Of a stretch of 64,000 bases of DNA, positions 42,279-51,400 are shown piece by piece. Each line of letters begins with the position of its first letter. Within the stretch, counting starts at the first letter, position 1. This DNA is from Paenibacillus faecis (lineage in GTDB: Bacteria > Bacillota > Bacilli > Paenibacillales > Paenibacillaceae), in the NCBI RefSeq assembly GCF_008084145.1, contig NZ_VSDO01000001.1:882840-946839 (forward strand), in the 5' to 3' direction. The notes beneath the pieces were generated by a model, which was not told the origin of the DNA, did not search any database, and saw nothing but the letters and a program-made list of their open reading frames with translations. The position numbers were made by a program, and so were the translations under genes.

Positions 42279-43469
42279 ATGATCATTAAACCTAGAACCC
42301 GCGGCTTTATTTGCACTACGGCCCATCCGGAAGGATGCGCGCGCCAAGTAGAGCAGCAAATTGACTATGTAAAGAAACACCCGGCGATTCACGGTCCCAA
42401 AAATGTGCTTGTCATTGGCGCATCCACCGGGTACGGGCTTGCTTCCCGCATCGTCGCCGCCTTCGGAGCGGGAGCCAATACCGTTGGAGTTTACCGTCCG
42501 AGCGCGGCCAGCGCCACAAGAACCGCTTCCGCCGGGTGGTACAATTCGGCCGCTTTTGAGAAAGCCGCCGGCGAAGCCGGACTGAAGTCCTTCAGCGTGA
42601 CCGGAGACGCCTTTTCCGCGGAAACCAAACGGAAAACGGCCGACCTGATCCGCAGCGAACTGGGGCAGGTCGACCTGGTCGTTTATAGTGTGGCGACAGC
42701 CCGCCGGACTCATCCCGAAACCGGTGAGACACATACTTCCGTGCTGAAACCGATCGGCCGCTCTTATACCAACAAAACCGTGAACTTTCATACCGGCGAA
42801 GTCAGCACCGTTACGCTTGAGCCGGCCAGCGAACAGGAAATCGCCGATACGGTAACCGTCATGGGCGGTGATGACTGGAAGCTGTGGATCGATGCCCTGG
42901 AACAAGCCGGTGCGTTGGCGGAACATGCCGTGACGGTCGCTTACTCCTATATCGGCTCCAACATCACGCAGCCGATCTACCGGGAAGGAACGATCGGCCG
43001 GGCCAAGGATCATCTGGAACAGACGGCCAGAGACCTTTCGGACCGCCTCTCGAAAGGCGGAGGCCGGGCTTACGTTACGGTCAGCAAGGCGCTGGTCACC
43101 CAATCCAGCTCCGCGATTCCGGTTGTCCCGCTTTATATGTCCGCGCTTTATAAGACCATGAAGGAAAAAGGCATTCATGAGGGAACCATCGAGCAGATGT
43201 ACCGTTTGTTTGCCGACCGACTATACGTGAGCGGTGAAACCCCGGTAGACGCGGAAGGTCGAATTCGGATCGACGACTGGGAAATGCGAGACGATGTGCA
43301 AGCCGAAGTGGCGAAGCTGTGGGATGAACTGGATTCGGAAAATATTTACCGGCTCTCCGATCTGGAGGGATTCCGCCGGGAATTTTTCCAATTGTTCGGC
43401 TTTGAAGTGGACGGCGTGGATTATGAGCAAGAGACCGATCCTGTTGTCGAAGTACTCAACGTAAAATAA
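42279..43469 (+). CDS. fabV: Trans-2-enoyl-CoA/enoyl-ACP reductase
   Basis: A 396-residue SDR-superfamily reductase of the FabV/Ter family, reducing trans-2-enoyl thioesters with NADH. Hallmarks: MIIKPRTRGFICTTAHPEGC start, the NAD loop VLVIGASTGYGLASR, and the elongated active-site motif Y-x8-K as YREGTIGRAK (Tyr 234, Lys 243). FabV proteins are known to be insensitive to triclosan. It stands alone and is followed by a terminator. GAAAGGAACG precedes the ATG. Whether it acts in fatty acid synthesis or in butyrate-type reduction cannot be told. Confidence 0.94.
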   Translation: MIIKPRTRGFICTTAHPEGCARQVEQQIDYVKKHPAIHGPKNVLVIGASTGYGLASRIVAAFGAGANTVGVYRPSAASATRTASAGWYNSAAFEKAAGEAGLKSFSVTGDAFSAETKRKTADLIRSELGQVDLVVYSVATARRTHPETGETHTSVLKPIGRSYTNKTVNFHTGEVSTVTLEPASEQEIADTVTVMGGDDWKLWIDALEQAGALAEHAVTVAYSYIGSNITQPIYREGTIGRAKDHLEQTARDLSDRLSKGGGRAYVTVSKALVTQSSSAIPVVPLYMSALYKTMKEKGIHEGTIEQMYRLFADRLYVSGETPVDAEGRIRIDDWEMRDDVQAEVAKLWDELDSENIYRLSDLEGFRREFFQLFGFEVDGVDYEQETDPVVEVLNVK

Positions 43470-43480
43470 AGGAAACAACA

Positions 43481-43524
43481 AAAACGGTTGGAACAAGGCA
43501 AAACCTTGGACCAACCGTTATTTT
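43481..43524. terminator. Terminator of fabV
   Basis: AACGGTTGG with CCAACCGTT, an inner CAAGG/CCTTG pair, then TATTTTG. It begins about 12 nt after the fabV stop. Confidence 0.8.
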
Positions 43525-43641
43525 GTATAGGTATTTTTGGAGCCACGTACAAAATATAATATTACAAAGGAAAGTATAAGTCTATACTTTTTTGGCGTTG
43601 CTTCTATACTTAGGGGTATTCCGACAAGAGGAGGCAACGGT

Positions 43642-45699
43642 ATGATCAACCGAACCGAAACGCAAGAAAGCATGTTTCTGAAGGAAATAACAAACAAGCT
43701 CCGGCAGGCTGTGGAGGAGATAAGTCAACAAGTATCCGTATCCTACAAAGAGATCGTTGATGCCAAAAAATATGTATGGTCCAACATCGGTCAACTCGAT
43801 CCGGCCGAAAGAGCGGCAAACCGGATGGATATCGGCCTCCGGATCGATGCGGGAGAGAAGGCCAAGGACAAGCTGAGAAAGCTGGGCAAGCTGCTGGAGT
43901 CCCCTTACTTCGGGAGGGTGGATTTTAAATTGAACGGCGAAGAAGACGACGAACCCTTTTATATTGGAATTCACGCGTTTTCCGAAGAAGAGGATCAAAC
44001 CAATCTGATTTACGACTGGCGTTCGCCGGTAGCCACGCTTTTTTATGATTTTGAGCGCGGCCCCGCTTACTTCGAGGCGCCGGACGGTAAAGTCGAAGGT
44101 CTGATCGCCTTGAAAAGACAGTACAAGATCCGGAACGGAAGTATGGAATATATGATCGAAAGTTCGATGAATATCCATGACGATGTCCTGCAAAAAGAAC
44201 TTAGCGCCACATCGGATGAAAAAATGAAAAATATCGTCGCGACGATTCAAAAGGAACAGAATGCCGTCATCCGGAACGAAACCTCACACGAGCTGATCAT
44301 TCAAGGCGTGGCCGGCTCCGGAAAAACTTCGGTGGCCCTCCACCGGATCGCCTTCCTCCTATATAAACAGAAAGGCGTGCTGACTTCCCGCAACATTTTG
44401 ATTCTGTCTCCCAACAAGGTGTTCTCCGATTACATCTCCAATGTTCTGCCTGAACTCGGAGAGGAAAATATGCTCGAGACCGGAGTCCAGGAACTCGCCT
44501 CCGCCGAATTGGACCGCTATTGCCGCTTCCAAACCTTCGACGAGCAGGTTGTGGACTTGATTCAGCGGGATGATCCGCAAGTCAAAGAGCGCATCGCCTA
44601 TAAATCCAGAGTCGAATTCGTCGCGGAACTGGACGAGTTTATCGAGTTTTCAGATCTTAACGGCTTGGTTGCTGCCGATCTGCAAATACAATCCTTTTTT
44701 ATTCCCAAGGAACTGATCCGCACGCGCTTCTATGATCTGCGCAGAATGCCGGTGAAAGCAAGATCGGGGAAGGTCGCCGACCTGATTATCGCAGAAATCA
44801 AGGGGCCGGACGGTGAAAAACCTTCCGCGTCGGCAGCTCGGAGTATCCGCTCCGCCATTCAAAAAATGTATCGGCATCCCAATCTTCTAGCCTTATACAA
44901 GGCGTTCTACGCCTACATGGGAAAGCCCGAACTCTTCAAACCCCTGCGCCCCAAAACGATCGAATACAGCGACGTATTTCCGCTGATTTATTTAAAACAT
45001 TATTATGAAGGCTTAACGCCTTATGAATTCGTGAAGCATTTGGTCGTGGACGAAATGCAGGATTATACGCCGGTTCAGTACGCGGTGCTCTCGATTTTAT
45101 TTACCTGTAAGAAAACGATTCTTGGCGATGCCGGGCAATCCGTGAATCCGTACTCCTCGACTTCGCTGGAAAAAATCAAGTCCATGCTCCCGGCCGCCGA
45201 TACCGTCCAATTGAATCAGAGCTACCGTTCCACCTTGGAAATCACCGAATTTGCCCGGACGATCAAAAACAACCCGGACCTCATTCCCGTAAAACGGCAC
45301 GGCGAGGAACCTCATATAGAGCCATGCGATGGAGATTCCGAAGAAATGGACCGGATTCATCAGCATACCGACAATTTTCTTCGTTCAAAGTACCGCTCAT
45401 TGGGGATCATCTGTAAGTCGTCGGCTCAAGTCGATCGTGTCTACCGTTATCTGCAAAACCGCGATATTCCCGCCAATAGGCTAGACTTCAACAGCCAGCA
45501 CTACCACGAAGGTATCGTCGTAACTACCGCACATTTGGCAAAGGGTTTGGAGTTCGATTCCGTTCTCGTCCCCTTTGCCACTCATAACAATTACCGGAAC
45601 GAGATGGATCAAAGTTTACTGTATATCGCTTGTACCAGAGCTATGCATCAGCTCGCTGTTACGTATGCAGGAACGCCGTCCCGCTTCCTGCCAGCCTAA
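43642..45699 (+). CDS. helD: HelD-like UvrD/Rep-family helicase
   Basis: A 685-residue SF1 ATPase. The N-terminus is a long helical arm (residues 1-70, FLKEITNKLRQAVEEISQQV); the YDWRSPVATLFYDFERGPAYF and LKRQYKIRNG blocks are typical of HelD. Walker A is GVAGSGKTSVALHR (near residue 222), Walker B is VVDEMQDYT (near 470), and the C-terminus has the TTAHLAKGLEFDSV motif. HelD proteins release RNA polymerase from stalled complexes. It is shorter than the ~774-residue B. subtilis HelD, so a helicase IV-like subclass is possible. ATG 43642 has GAGGAGG upstream. Confidence 0.87.
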   Translation: MINRTETQESMFLKEITNKLRQAVEEISQQVSVSYKEIVDAKKYVWSNIGQLDPAERAANRMDIGLRIDAGEKAKDKLRKLGKLLESPYFGRVDFKLNGEEDDEPFYIGIHAFSEEEDQTNLIYDWRSPVATLFYDFERGPAYFEAPDGKVEGLIALKRQYKIRNGSMEYMIESSMNIHDDVLQKELSATSDEKMKNIVATIQKEQNAVIRNETSHELIIQGVAGSGKTSVALHRIAFLLYKQKGVLTSRNILILSPNKVFSDYISNVLPELGEENMLETGVQELASAELDRYCRFQTFDEQVVDLIQRDDPQVKERIAYKSRVEFVAELDEFIEFSDLNGLVAADLQIQSFFIPKELIRTRFYDLRRMPVKARSGKVADLIIAEIKGPDGEKPSASAARSIRSAIQKMYRHPNLLALYKAFYAYMGKPELFKPLRPKTIEYSDVFPLIYLKHYYEGLTPYEFVKHLVVDEMQDYTPVQYAVLSILFTCKKTILGDAGQSVNPYSSTSLEKIKSMLPAADTVQLNQSYRSTLEITEFARTIKNNPDLIPVKRHGEEPHIEPCDGDSEEMDRIHQHTDNFLRSKYRSLGIICKSSAQVDRVYRYLQNRDIPANRLDFNSQHYHEGIVVTTAHLAKGLEFDSVLVPFATHNNYRNEMDQSLLYIACTRAMHQLAVTYAGTPSRFLPA

Positions 45700-45700
45700 T

Positions 45701-46693
45701 TCACGGCTGATGTAATGTTTTTGGCAGCCCGCTCGCGGCACGGTAGTGTTCCGCAATGTTCAGGCTTACCTCGATCAGTCTTTCGATGAACCAGTCAGGC
45801 TCCAGGATGCGCAGGGCCCTTCCGTATGGGAGAAGGAGGTGTGGTACGTAGGAAACCAACGATTCTTTGCCCAGCCGAAATACCGCCTCTTCTTGATCCC
45901 GTTCGACCAGCGCGTGGCCGAATAACCAATGCCGGCACAGTTCGTTCAGGACCTGCTCTTTCCCGGAAACCCGGAGGATCACCAACGATTCGCTCTCGAG
46001 GGAGCCGGGAAGGAGACCGGCAAACAGATGCGATTTGGCCGAGAAATGCTCCGGACGCTGAAAATACTGCTCCGTAGTTGTCAGGTCGGTAATTCGGTCT
46101 ACCCGAAAGCTGCGGATACTCCCGCGAAGGCGACAGTACCCTACCGTATACCAACAGCCCTTCCAATGCACGATTTCATAGGGATCGAACGCTCGAAAAG
46201 TAGAGGCTCCACTGCCCTTGGCGTACGTCATTTCAAGCGTTCTGCCTTCCGCCGAGGCTCGTTCCAGCTGCGCCACAAGATTTCTTTCCCGTTCATCCAG
46301 TGGAGTCTGAATGACCGACAAGCCTTGATCAGACCGCTTCATTTCGCTAAGCTGCTCTTCATTGGTATACAGCTTCAGTTTGCCCACCGCCCGTTCCAGA
46401 GCCTGCGTATAAGGGTAACCCGCTTCCCTGGCGAAAGTGGCGGCATGAATCAGGGCCTTTTGTTCATCCCTGTCAAACATAAGCGGGGAATCCATAAAGC
46501 GACCCAGCAATTTGTAGCCGCCTCCCGGACCCGGCTCGGCAATAATCGGCGCGCCGCTGGCGCACAACGAATCAATGCAGCGGTAAACAGTACGGACATG
46601 GATCTCCAGCCTGTCGCTGATTTCTTGAGCTGTCATTTTCCGGCCCGAACGGAGAAGCCAGAGAATCGATAACATCTGATCGGCTTTGGACAT
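45701..46693 (-). CDS. YafY-type HTH/WYL-domain transcriptional regulator
   Basis: A 330-residue regulator with an N-terminal winged helix (MLSILWLLRSGRKMTAQEIS, then IHVRTVYRCIDSLCASGAPI) and a WYL domain (FDPYEIVHWKGCWYTVGYCR with RSFRVDRITDL). It is a paralogue of the regulator at 2.9-3.9 kb. I chose ATG 46693, with GAGG eight nt upstream. It is convergent with helD: only one base separates the two stop codons, and no terminator is visible between them. It may control the DinB gene upstream, but there is no direct evidence. Confidence 0.88.
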   Translation of the reverse strand: MSKADQMLSILWLLRSGRKMTAQEISDRLEIHVRTVYRCIDSLCASGAPIIAEPGPGGGYKLLGRFMDSPLMFDRDEQKALIHAATFAREAGYPYTQALERAVGKLKLYTNEEQLSEMKRSDQGLSVIQTPLDERERNLVAQLERASAEGRTLEMTYAKGSGASTFRAFDPYEIVHWKGCWYTVGYCRLRGSIRSFRVDRITDLTTTEQYFQRPEHFSAKSHLFAGLLPGSLESESLVILRVSGKEQVLNELCRHWLFGHALVERDQEEAVFRLGKESLVSYVPHLLLPYGRALRILEPDWFIERLIEVSLNIAEHYRAASGLPKTLHQP

Positions 46694-46752
46694 GCAGCGG
46701 TACCTCAATTCCTTGAGGGAAGGTCCCCCGAATTTTCTCCATTGTACCTTTT

Positions 46753-47250
46753 TTATTTCAGCGGTTCCATCCCGGCTTCGATCCAGGATTCGTAGGTTTG
46801 CCCATAGACTTCAGGAACTCTCAATCCGGCCTGTCGCATCAGCACCGTCATCTGCCCTCTATGATGGGCTTGGTGCATGAGAGTAAACCGCAGCATTTCC
46901 CCGTTACGGTAAGGTTGTCCCATAATCTCCTGTACTTCTTGTAGCCGGTCGTCATCCCATTGGGTTTGAGCCGCGTTCTGCAGAGCTAAGCTTACTTTTC
47001 CGTATTGTTCCGCAATAAAATCCGCCGATTCGGGAACTTCCGCTCCTCCCTCCGGCCCGTCAAAGCTCAATCCGCAGCCGGTCATGTAATGCGGTGAAAG
47101 CGTGAGGTGCCAGGCGATATCCCCCAATGTCCTGCGGCCCGGAATCACCTGTTTGTGCAAAGAATCGTCCGTAAGAGCCGCCATTACTTTCTCCGTTATT
47201 TTCCTTTCTTCATCCCATTCTTGGATAAAAGCTTCTATTCTCCAGAACAT
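46753..47250 (-). CDS. DinB family protein
   Basis: A 165-residue four-helix-bundle protein of the DinB/YfiT-like metal-dependent family. The three-histidine pattern is visible in IAWHLTLSPHYM (first His), and LMHQAHHRGQMTVLMRQAG (the C-terminal H-x3-H). Members are thiol transferases or damage-inducible proteins; the substrate is unknown. GGAGG lies seven nt before the ATG. It precedes the WYL regulator gene by 59 nt in the same direction. Confidence 0.88.
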   Translation of the reverse strand: MFWRIEAFIQEWDEERKITEKVMAALTDDSLHKQVIPGRRTLGDIAWHLTLSPHYMTGCGLSFDGPEGGAEVPESADFIAEQYGKVSLALQNAAQTQWDDDRLQEVQEIMGQPYRNGEMLRFTLMHQAHHRGQMTVLMRQAGLRVPEVYGQTYESWIEAGMEPLK

Positions 47251-47297
47251 TTGTATTCCTCCATCGCGTATTTATTTTCTTTACGGTACGAGTATAC

Positions 47298-47333
47298 AAA
47301 AAAATCACTGACAGTTTCGGTCAGTGATTTTTT
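47298..47333 (-). terminator. Terminator of the LPMO gene
   Basis: Perfect 12-bp stem AAAATCACTGAC / GTCAGTGATTTT with a 7-nt loop and A/T tracts on both sides. Confidence 0.88.
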
Positions 47334-47382
47334 GATCCAACTTATGAAATTATTTCTCTTACCTCACATCATCGATGAGCTC

Positions 47383-48732
47383 TTACTGCACCCGCCACAG
47401 CGCCGGCGTTGCCGGTGGCTCCCAGCCTTGCAACGAGGTATGAGCCTGCCGGCATTCGTAAACGATACCGTTATAGGTTACCAACGTCCCGGCGGCATAG
47501 GCGACGTTCGGCGACCATTCCGGTACGGAAGGCGCTTCGGATGTTTTCGCGGTTACCGCGTTGCTCGCCGCCGATTCGTTCCCGGCCGCGTCCACCGCTT
47601 TAACCGTAAAACTGTAGCTCGTATTCGCGCTTAGTCCCGTAACGGTATACGAAGTGGTCGTGCCGCTTACGGTTTCGACCAGCGTGCCCCCCCGATAAAT
47701 GCGGTAGCCGGTTACACCGACATTATCGGTGGAAGGATTCCACATCAGCGGGATGCTGGAAGAAGTCGGCGTTCCCATTACATGAAGATTCCCCGGGGCC
47801 GTGGGTGCTTGTGTATCGTTGACAACTTGACCCGTTCTCACGTTCACCGCGTTGCTCGCCGCCGATTCGTTCCCGGCCGCGTCCACCGCCTTCACAGTGA
47901 AGGTATAAGCCGTATCCGCCGACAAACCGGTGACGGTGTGGTTCAAAGTCGTGCCCGAGACCGACGCGACCAAATTTCCTCCCCGGTAAATCCGGTATCC
48001 CGTGACGCCCACGTTGTCCGTGGAGGCGTTCCAGGACAGGGTGACCGTGGTGGAAGTCACTCCACCGGCAGTCAAGGAGCCCGGGGCACTCGGGGCTTGG
48101 GTGTCTCCCGGGTTTGTCCCTCCGAAATTCACGTCGATGACGTTATAAAAAGCATTGGCTGTATCCGCGATCTCCCAAACCGCCAAAATCACATGATAGC
48201 CGGTTCTTTCCGGTACATTGCAAGTATCGGTATAGGTATAAGGCGGACGAGCGCCGCCGTAATCCACGGAACAAAACGGAGTCAGATCGAAAGAATTCCG
48301 CGACAACGGGGCATTCGGATTCCATCCGGGTTTCGTAATATAATATTTCCAACTGCTTGTCGCATGCGGAACTGTCAATTTCCAAGTGAACGTATTGGGA
48401 CCGGAGGAAATATTGACTTTGCTCCACCGGGTGGCGGACTGTTCATCCAGCTTAGGAAATATGCCGCCGGCGCTGGCAATTTTCCCGTCCGCCGGCCCGG
48501 CCGCCGGAAATCCCTTCGGCGCTTCCAGACTTTGCGGTTCATAAATAATCGCGCCGCAGTCGGTATTCTGGCCATTCTTGCACAATATCGCCCGACTTCC
48601 GGGAGAATCAACGTAACCGTGGGCGGAAGCTTTTTCCGATAACAGGACTGTACAAAAAACAGCAAACAACATAACCCCCAAAGAAGTAACCGCTTTCATC
48701 GTAAAAAATCTCGATAGACGAATAGCTGCCAT
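47383..48732 (-). CDS. Secreted AA10 lytic polysaccharide monooxygenase with two FN3 domains and CBM5
   Basis: A 449-residue secreted copper enzyme. The signal peptide ends SEKASA, so the mature protein starts with His38 ([13 protein letters not shown]), the first ligand of the copper histidine brace; the second is in [10 protein letters not shown]. The AA10 domain extends to about residue 205 ([19 protein letters not shown]). Two FN3 domains, very similar to each other ([14 protein letters not shown] repeated), follow, then a CBM5/12 chitin-binding module ([19 protein letters not shown] ... PALWRVQ). It probably oxidises chitin. AAAGGAGG precedes ATG 48732 by eight nt. Confidence 0.95.
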   Translation of the reverse strand: MAAIRLSRFFTMKAVTSLGVMLFAVFCTVLLSEKASAHGYVDSPGSRAILCKNGQNTDCGAIIYEPQSLEAPKGFPAAGPADGKIASAGGIFPKLDEQSATRWSKVNISSGPNTFTWKLTVPHATSSWKYYITKPGWNPNAPLSRNSFDLTPFCSVDYGGARPPYTYTDTCNVPERTGYHVILAVWEIADTANAFYNVIDVNFGGTNPGDTQAPSAPGSLTAGGVTSTTVTLSWNASTDNVGVTGYRIYRGGNLVASVSGTTLNHTVTGLSADTAYTFTVKAVDAAGNESAASNAVNVRTGQVVNDTQAPTAPGNLHVMGTPTSSSIPLMWNPSTDNVGVTGYRIYRGGTLVETVSGTTTSYTVTGLSANTSYSFTVKAVDAAGNESAASNAVTAKTSEAPSVPEWSPNVAYAAGTLVTYNGIVYECRQAHTSLQGWEPPATPALWRVQ

Positions 48733-48837
48733 CACCTATGCCTCCTTTGATTTTGAAGTTGTCCGTTTCCATCCTGCCGTTCTTTCCTGTTACTCCAGTG
48801 TACGTAAGGCCGCCTCACTTCCTTCCCGAACCCGATT

Positions 48838-48865
48838 TATATACATCTCTTTCGAGATCTATATA
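48838..48865. promoter_or_regulatory. Palindrome upstream of the LPMO gene
   Basis: TATATACATCTC-TTTC-GAGATCTATATA matches its own complement at 11 of 12 arm positions. It lies about 105 nt upstream of the LPMO start, in a 348-nt gene-free gap, and could be an operator. The rest of the gap (48733-49031) shows no gene. Confidence 0.45.
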
Positions 48866-49031
48866 CGCAAAGACCGAAAACGATCTGAGAAGTGACTTGC
48901 CAGGTTTGTCTAACTTGCCCCATTATAACCTTAATTTTGAAATTTGTGTGAATAAAACCCAAGTTTCCGTGATTAATGACAGAAATTGTAGTTTTTTATA
49001 ATCTCCGCCTATTCCGTGGTTTGATCCCGCA

Positions 49032-49062
49032 AAAAAACTCCGAATCGGATTCGGAGCTTTCA
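49032..49062 (-). terminator. Terminator of patatin-like gene
   Basis: CTCCGAAT-CGG-ATTCGGAG hairpin with seven A before it, so it ends transcription on the minus strand about 20 nt after the stop. Confidence 0.75.
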
Positions 49063-49080
49063 TGTTCGGATCGCCTCATG

Positions 49081-49914
49081 CTAAAATAAACGCCGGATTT
49101 CATCCATTCGCTTCATCGCCAGCTCGTACCCTTGCCGGCAGGTTTCGCGCAGTTTGCCAATATCCTTCTCGAAGCTGTCGAGGGGAACCTCCGGCCGGAG
49201 AAGAATCGCCTGACCTTCCCGTTCCAGTTGCTCGCACAACGCGACGGTTTCATTATAATGCTTATGCCTGGTGAGCAGAACCTCCTCCAGTTTGGGAAAT
49301 CTGCGGCGGAGCAGCCGAGCCGCCCGTACGGTACGCTTGCTCAGCTTTTTCTCATACCCCTTCGGCTGGGTCAGAACAATAAGATGCTTCTCATTCCCGT
49401 CGGCGATCGCTTTACGGACCGGGATAGGATCCGCAAGTCCTCCGTCATAATATTTCTGGCCATTTAACTCGATCGCCGGAAAAACAAAGGGAATGGCGCA
49501 GGTCGCGCGCAGCAGCGTCCACTGTTCATCGGCTTCAAGGCCGTCCATGTATTCGGGCAGCCCCGTATGCGCATTGGTCACGCCGACAAGCACCTTCCCC
49601 GTATAAGACCGGTAAGTTTCCGTATCGAAGGGAACCAGCCGGGAAGGAATCTCCTGAAAAATGAAATCCAAACCGAACAAACTACGGCTTTTGAAAAAAT
49701 TCCGGTACCCTATGTATCGGGGGTCATTTCGGTAATTCTCCATAATCTCCAGGTTTCTCCGCTTTTGCTTGGAAATATAGGAAATTCCGTTGCTGATCCC
49801 CGCCGAAACGCCGATGCAATAAGGAAACATGATCCCCTCGTCCAGCAGTGCATCCATGATGCCGGAGCTAAAAATCGGACGAAGGGTCCCACCTTCCAAC
49901 ACTAAACTTGGCAC
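49081..49914 (-). CDS. Patatin-like phospholipase family protein
   Basis: A 277-residue lipid acyl hydrolase of the YjjU/RssA type. The oxyanion loop is LEGGTLRPIFSSG, the nucleophile elbow is IGVSAGISNG (GxSxG), and the dyad aspartate is in YYDGGLADPIPV. The frame extends to 49938, but GTG 49914 has AAGGAGG six nt upstream and gives the usual PSLVLEGG start. The natural substrate is unknown. It is monocistronic. Confidence 0.9.
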   Translation of the reverse strand: MPSLVLEGGTLRPIFSSGIMDALLDEGIMFPYCIGVSAGISNGISYISKQKRRNLEIMENYRNDPRYIGYRNFFKSRSLFGLDFIFQEIPSRLVPFDTETYRSYTGKVLVGVTNAHTGLPEYMDGLEADEQWTLLRATCAIPFVFPAIELNGQKYYDGGLADPIPVRKAIADGNEKHLIVLTQPKGYEKKLSKRTVRAARLLRRRFPKLEEVLLTRHKHYNETVALCEQLEREGQAILLRPEVPLDSFEKDIGKLRETCRQGYELAMKRMDEIRRLF

Positions 49915-49999
49915 GCAAATCCTCCTTACAATCCACATAATACCTGTAAAATTCTTCTTATTTTTATCATAGACCAGGACAGCGAAGAAGTAAAATCAC

Positions 50000-50031
50000 G
50001 AGAAAGGACCTTGCGACAGCAAGGCCCTTTC
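50000..50031 (-). terminator. Terminator of yjcZ-like gene
   Basis: AGAAAGGaCCTTGC pairs with GCAAGGcCCTTTCT (one mismatch), loop 4 nt, 18 nt beyond the stop. Confidence 0.65.
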
Positions 50032-50048
50032 TCGGCGTAAAGGGGGTC

Positions 50049-50168
50049 TTATACGAAAGCTTTGGATACGATAACCAGCAGGATGAACAGTACCAGAATA
50101 ACACCTGTAGAAGTCCAAATTCCGCCGACGTATCCGCCGTTATTTCCGTTTTCGCAATATCCCGACAT
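50049..50168 (-). CDS. YjcZ-family sporulation-type small membrane peptide
   Basis: A 39-codon ORF, MSGYCENGNNGGYVGGIWTS followed by TGVILVLFILLVIVSKAFV. A glycine/tyrosine-rich head and one membrane helix ending in V-S-K/R-x-F-hydrophobic are the features of YjcZ family spore proteins. GGGAGG lies eight nt before the ATG, and a terminator follows. Annotation pipelines often miss genes of this size. The function is unknown. Confidence 0.82.
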   Translation of the reverse strand: MSGYCENGNNGGYVGGIWTSTGVILVLFILLVIVSKAFV

Positions 50169-50382
50169 GACTTTCCCTCCCTTATCTCAGTATACGGTAT
50201 CATATTAAGCTAAGCGCCCCAAAGCCACGGCATCCGCATAGAATCCAGCCCAAATTGCTCCTTACTGCCGGCAAGGGCGAAAGTCCAACCTTCGAGAGCG
50301 CCTACCCCCTTCACGACATCGCGGCATATGCTGAGGTAAAGACGATTTAAAGCAGGTGGTTCGTTTGCCCAACAGAGGAAAA

Positions 50383-50571
50383 ATGGCGATCAGGAGCAAA
50401 AATAAAAAGAACTCGAGCGGCGGCAACAATACAATCACCAACACGGAGGTGACAGCGGACGATTTGGCCCTCATTGGCGCGGGCCTTACCGTGCTGGGAG
50501 ATCTTTTCGCCTTTTTGTCACTGGTTAAAGTTCGTGAGGAAACCAAGGATGAAGGAAAAGAGAAAAGTTAA
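50383..50571 (+). CDS. Small hypothetical protein
   Basis: A 62-residue protein from ATG 50383 (MAIRSKNKKNSSGGNNTIT). A basic, asparagine-rich N-terminus is followed by a hydrophobic helix (ADDLALIGAGLTVLGDLFAF) and a charged tail. TTG 50365 or GTG 50356, with AGGTGG upstream, are alternative starts that add 6 or 9 residues. A clean terminator follows the stop by 3 nt, which supports a real gene. I do not recognise the family. Confidence 0.6.
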   Translation: MAIRSKNKKNSSGGNNTITNTEVTADDLALIGAGLTVLGDLFAFLSLVKVREETKDEGKEKS

Positions 50572-50573
50572 GC

Positions 50574-50600
50574 AAAAAACGCCGAATCTCGGCGTTTTTT
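50574..50600. terminator. Bidirectional terminator
   Basis: AAAAAACGCCGA-ATC-TCGGCGTTTTTT, shared by the small plus-strand gene and the convergent dedA gene. Confidence 0.88.
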
Positions 50601-50630
50601 ATGTATCCTGCCGATGATCCGGCACTCGCG

Positions 50631-51260
50631 TTATGGAGTTTTGACCTGTTTGAGCTTCCATTTTCTCCACTTCCGCCATTTCATATATAAGATTCCCGCC
50701 AATAAAACGCCCAAGCCTCCGAAGAAATAAACGAGATATTTCTCCACCAGCACGATGACCTGCTGCCACTGCTCGCCGAATATATAACCGATCCCGACAA
50801 AAACGCACACCCACAGGAGCGCGCCTGGGTAAGCATATAGCGCAAAAGTTCGAAACGGCACCCGGATGATACCGACAAAGTAACCGAAAAATTGCCGGAC
50901 GCCCGGAACAAAAAAGCTGATCAGCAACATTTTGTTGCCGTATTTATCATAAATTTTACGCGTTTTCTCCAAATAGGCCGGCTTCAGCATAATCCATTTG
51001 CCGTATCGCTCCACCAGCGGAGCACCCACATGATGCCCGATCAGGTAGGTAATCGTAATTCCTATCGCCGAACCCGCAAAACCTGAGAGAATCGACGGCA
51101 GAAAGCCAAGCACTCCTTTATACGACAAGTAGCCGGTGTAGGTTAATGTCGTTTGCCCCGGGGGCAGCGGCAGTGCGATGAAATCAACGGGAAGACCGAG
51201 CAAGAGCACAAAGTAGCCAAACTCCCGGAACATCCCCTCTATCCACTCGAGCAATTGCAT
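50631..51260 (-). CDS. DedA family membrane protein
   Basis: A 209-residue integral membrane protein of the SNARE-associated (VTT) superfamily, some of which flip undecaprenyl phosphate or phospholipids. Motifs: FGYFVLLLGLPVDFIALPLP at the start, the conserved GSAIGITITYLIGHHVG glycine block, and FFVPGVRQFFGYFVGIIRVPF with the F-x-R/P-G-x-R pattern. About five hydrophobic segments and a basic tail (KWRKWRKWKLK). It has no adjacent partner gene. Confidence 0.9.
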   Translation of the reverse strand: MQLLEWIEGMFREFGYFVLLLGLPVDFIALPLPPGQTTLTYTGYLSYKGVLGFLPSILSGFAGSAIGITITYLIGHHVGAPLVERYGKWIMLKPAYLEKTRKIYDKYGNKMLLISFFVPGVRQFFGYFVGIIRVPFRTFALYAYPGALLWVCVFVGIGYIFGEQWQQVIVLVEKYLVYFFGGLGVLLAGILYMKWRKWRKWKLKQVKTP

Positions 51261-51400
51261 ATATATCTTGTCTCCTCTTTCCAGTTAACCGGTTCAGCCA
51301 GACTGCACTGCCCGAAAAAGTATATTATCAGTATGATCGTAAAAAGGCAAATCCAAAATAGCCTCCGGTCGCGTTGCTTCCCCGTCCCGGGTCCGGTATT

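Noticed and set aside
50215..50355. Glycine, TPP, c-di-GMP or cobalamin riboswitch
   Set aside because: Individual words resemble such motifs, but order and pairing do not fit any class I know.
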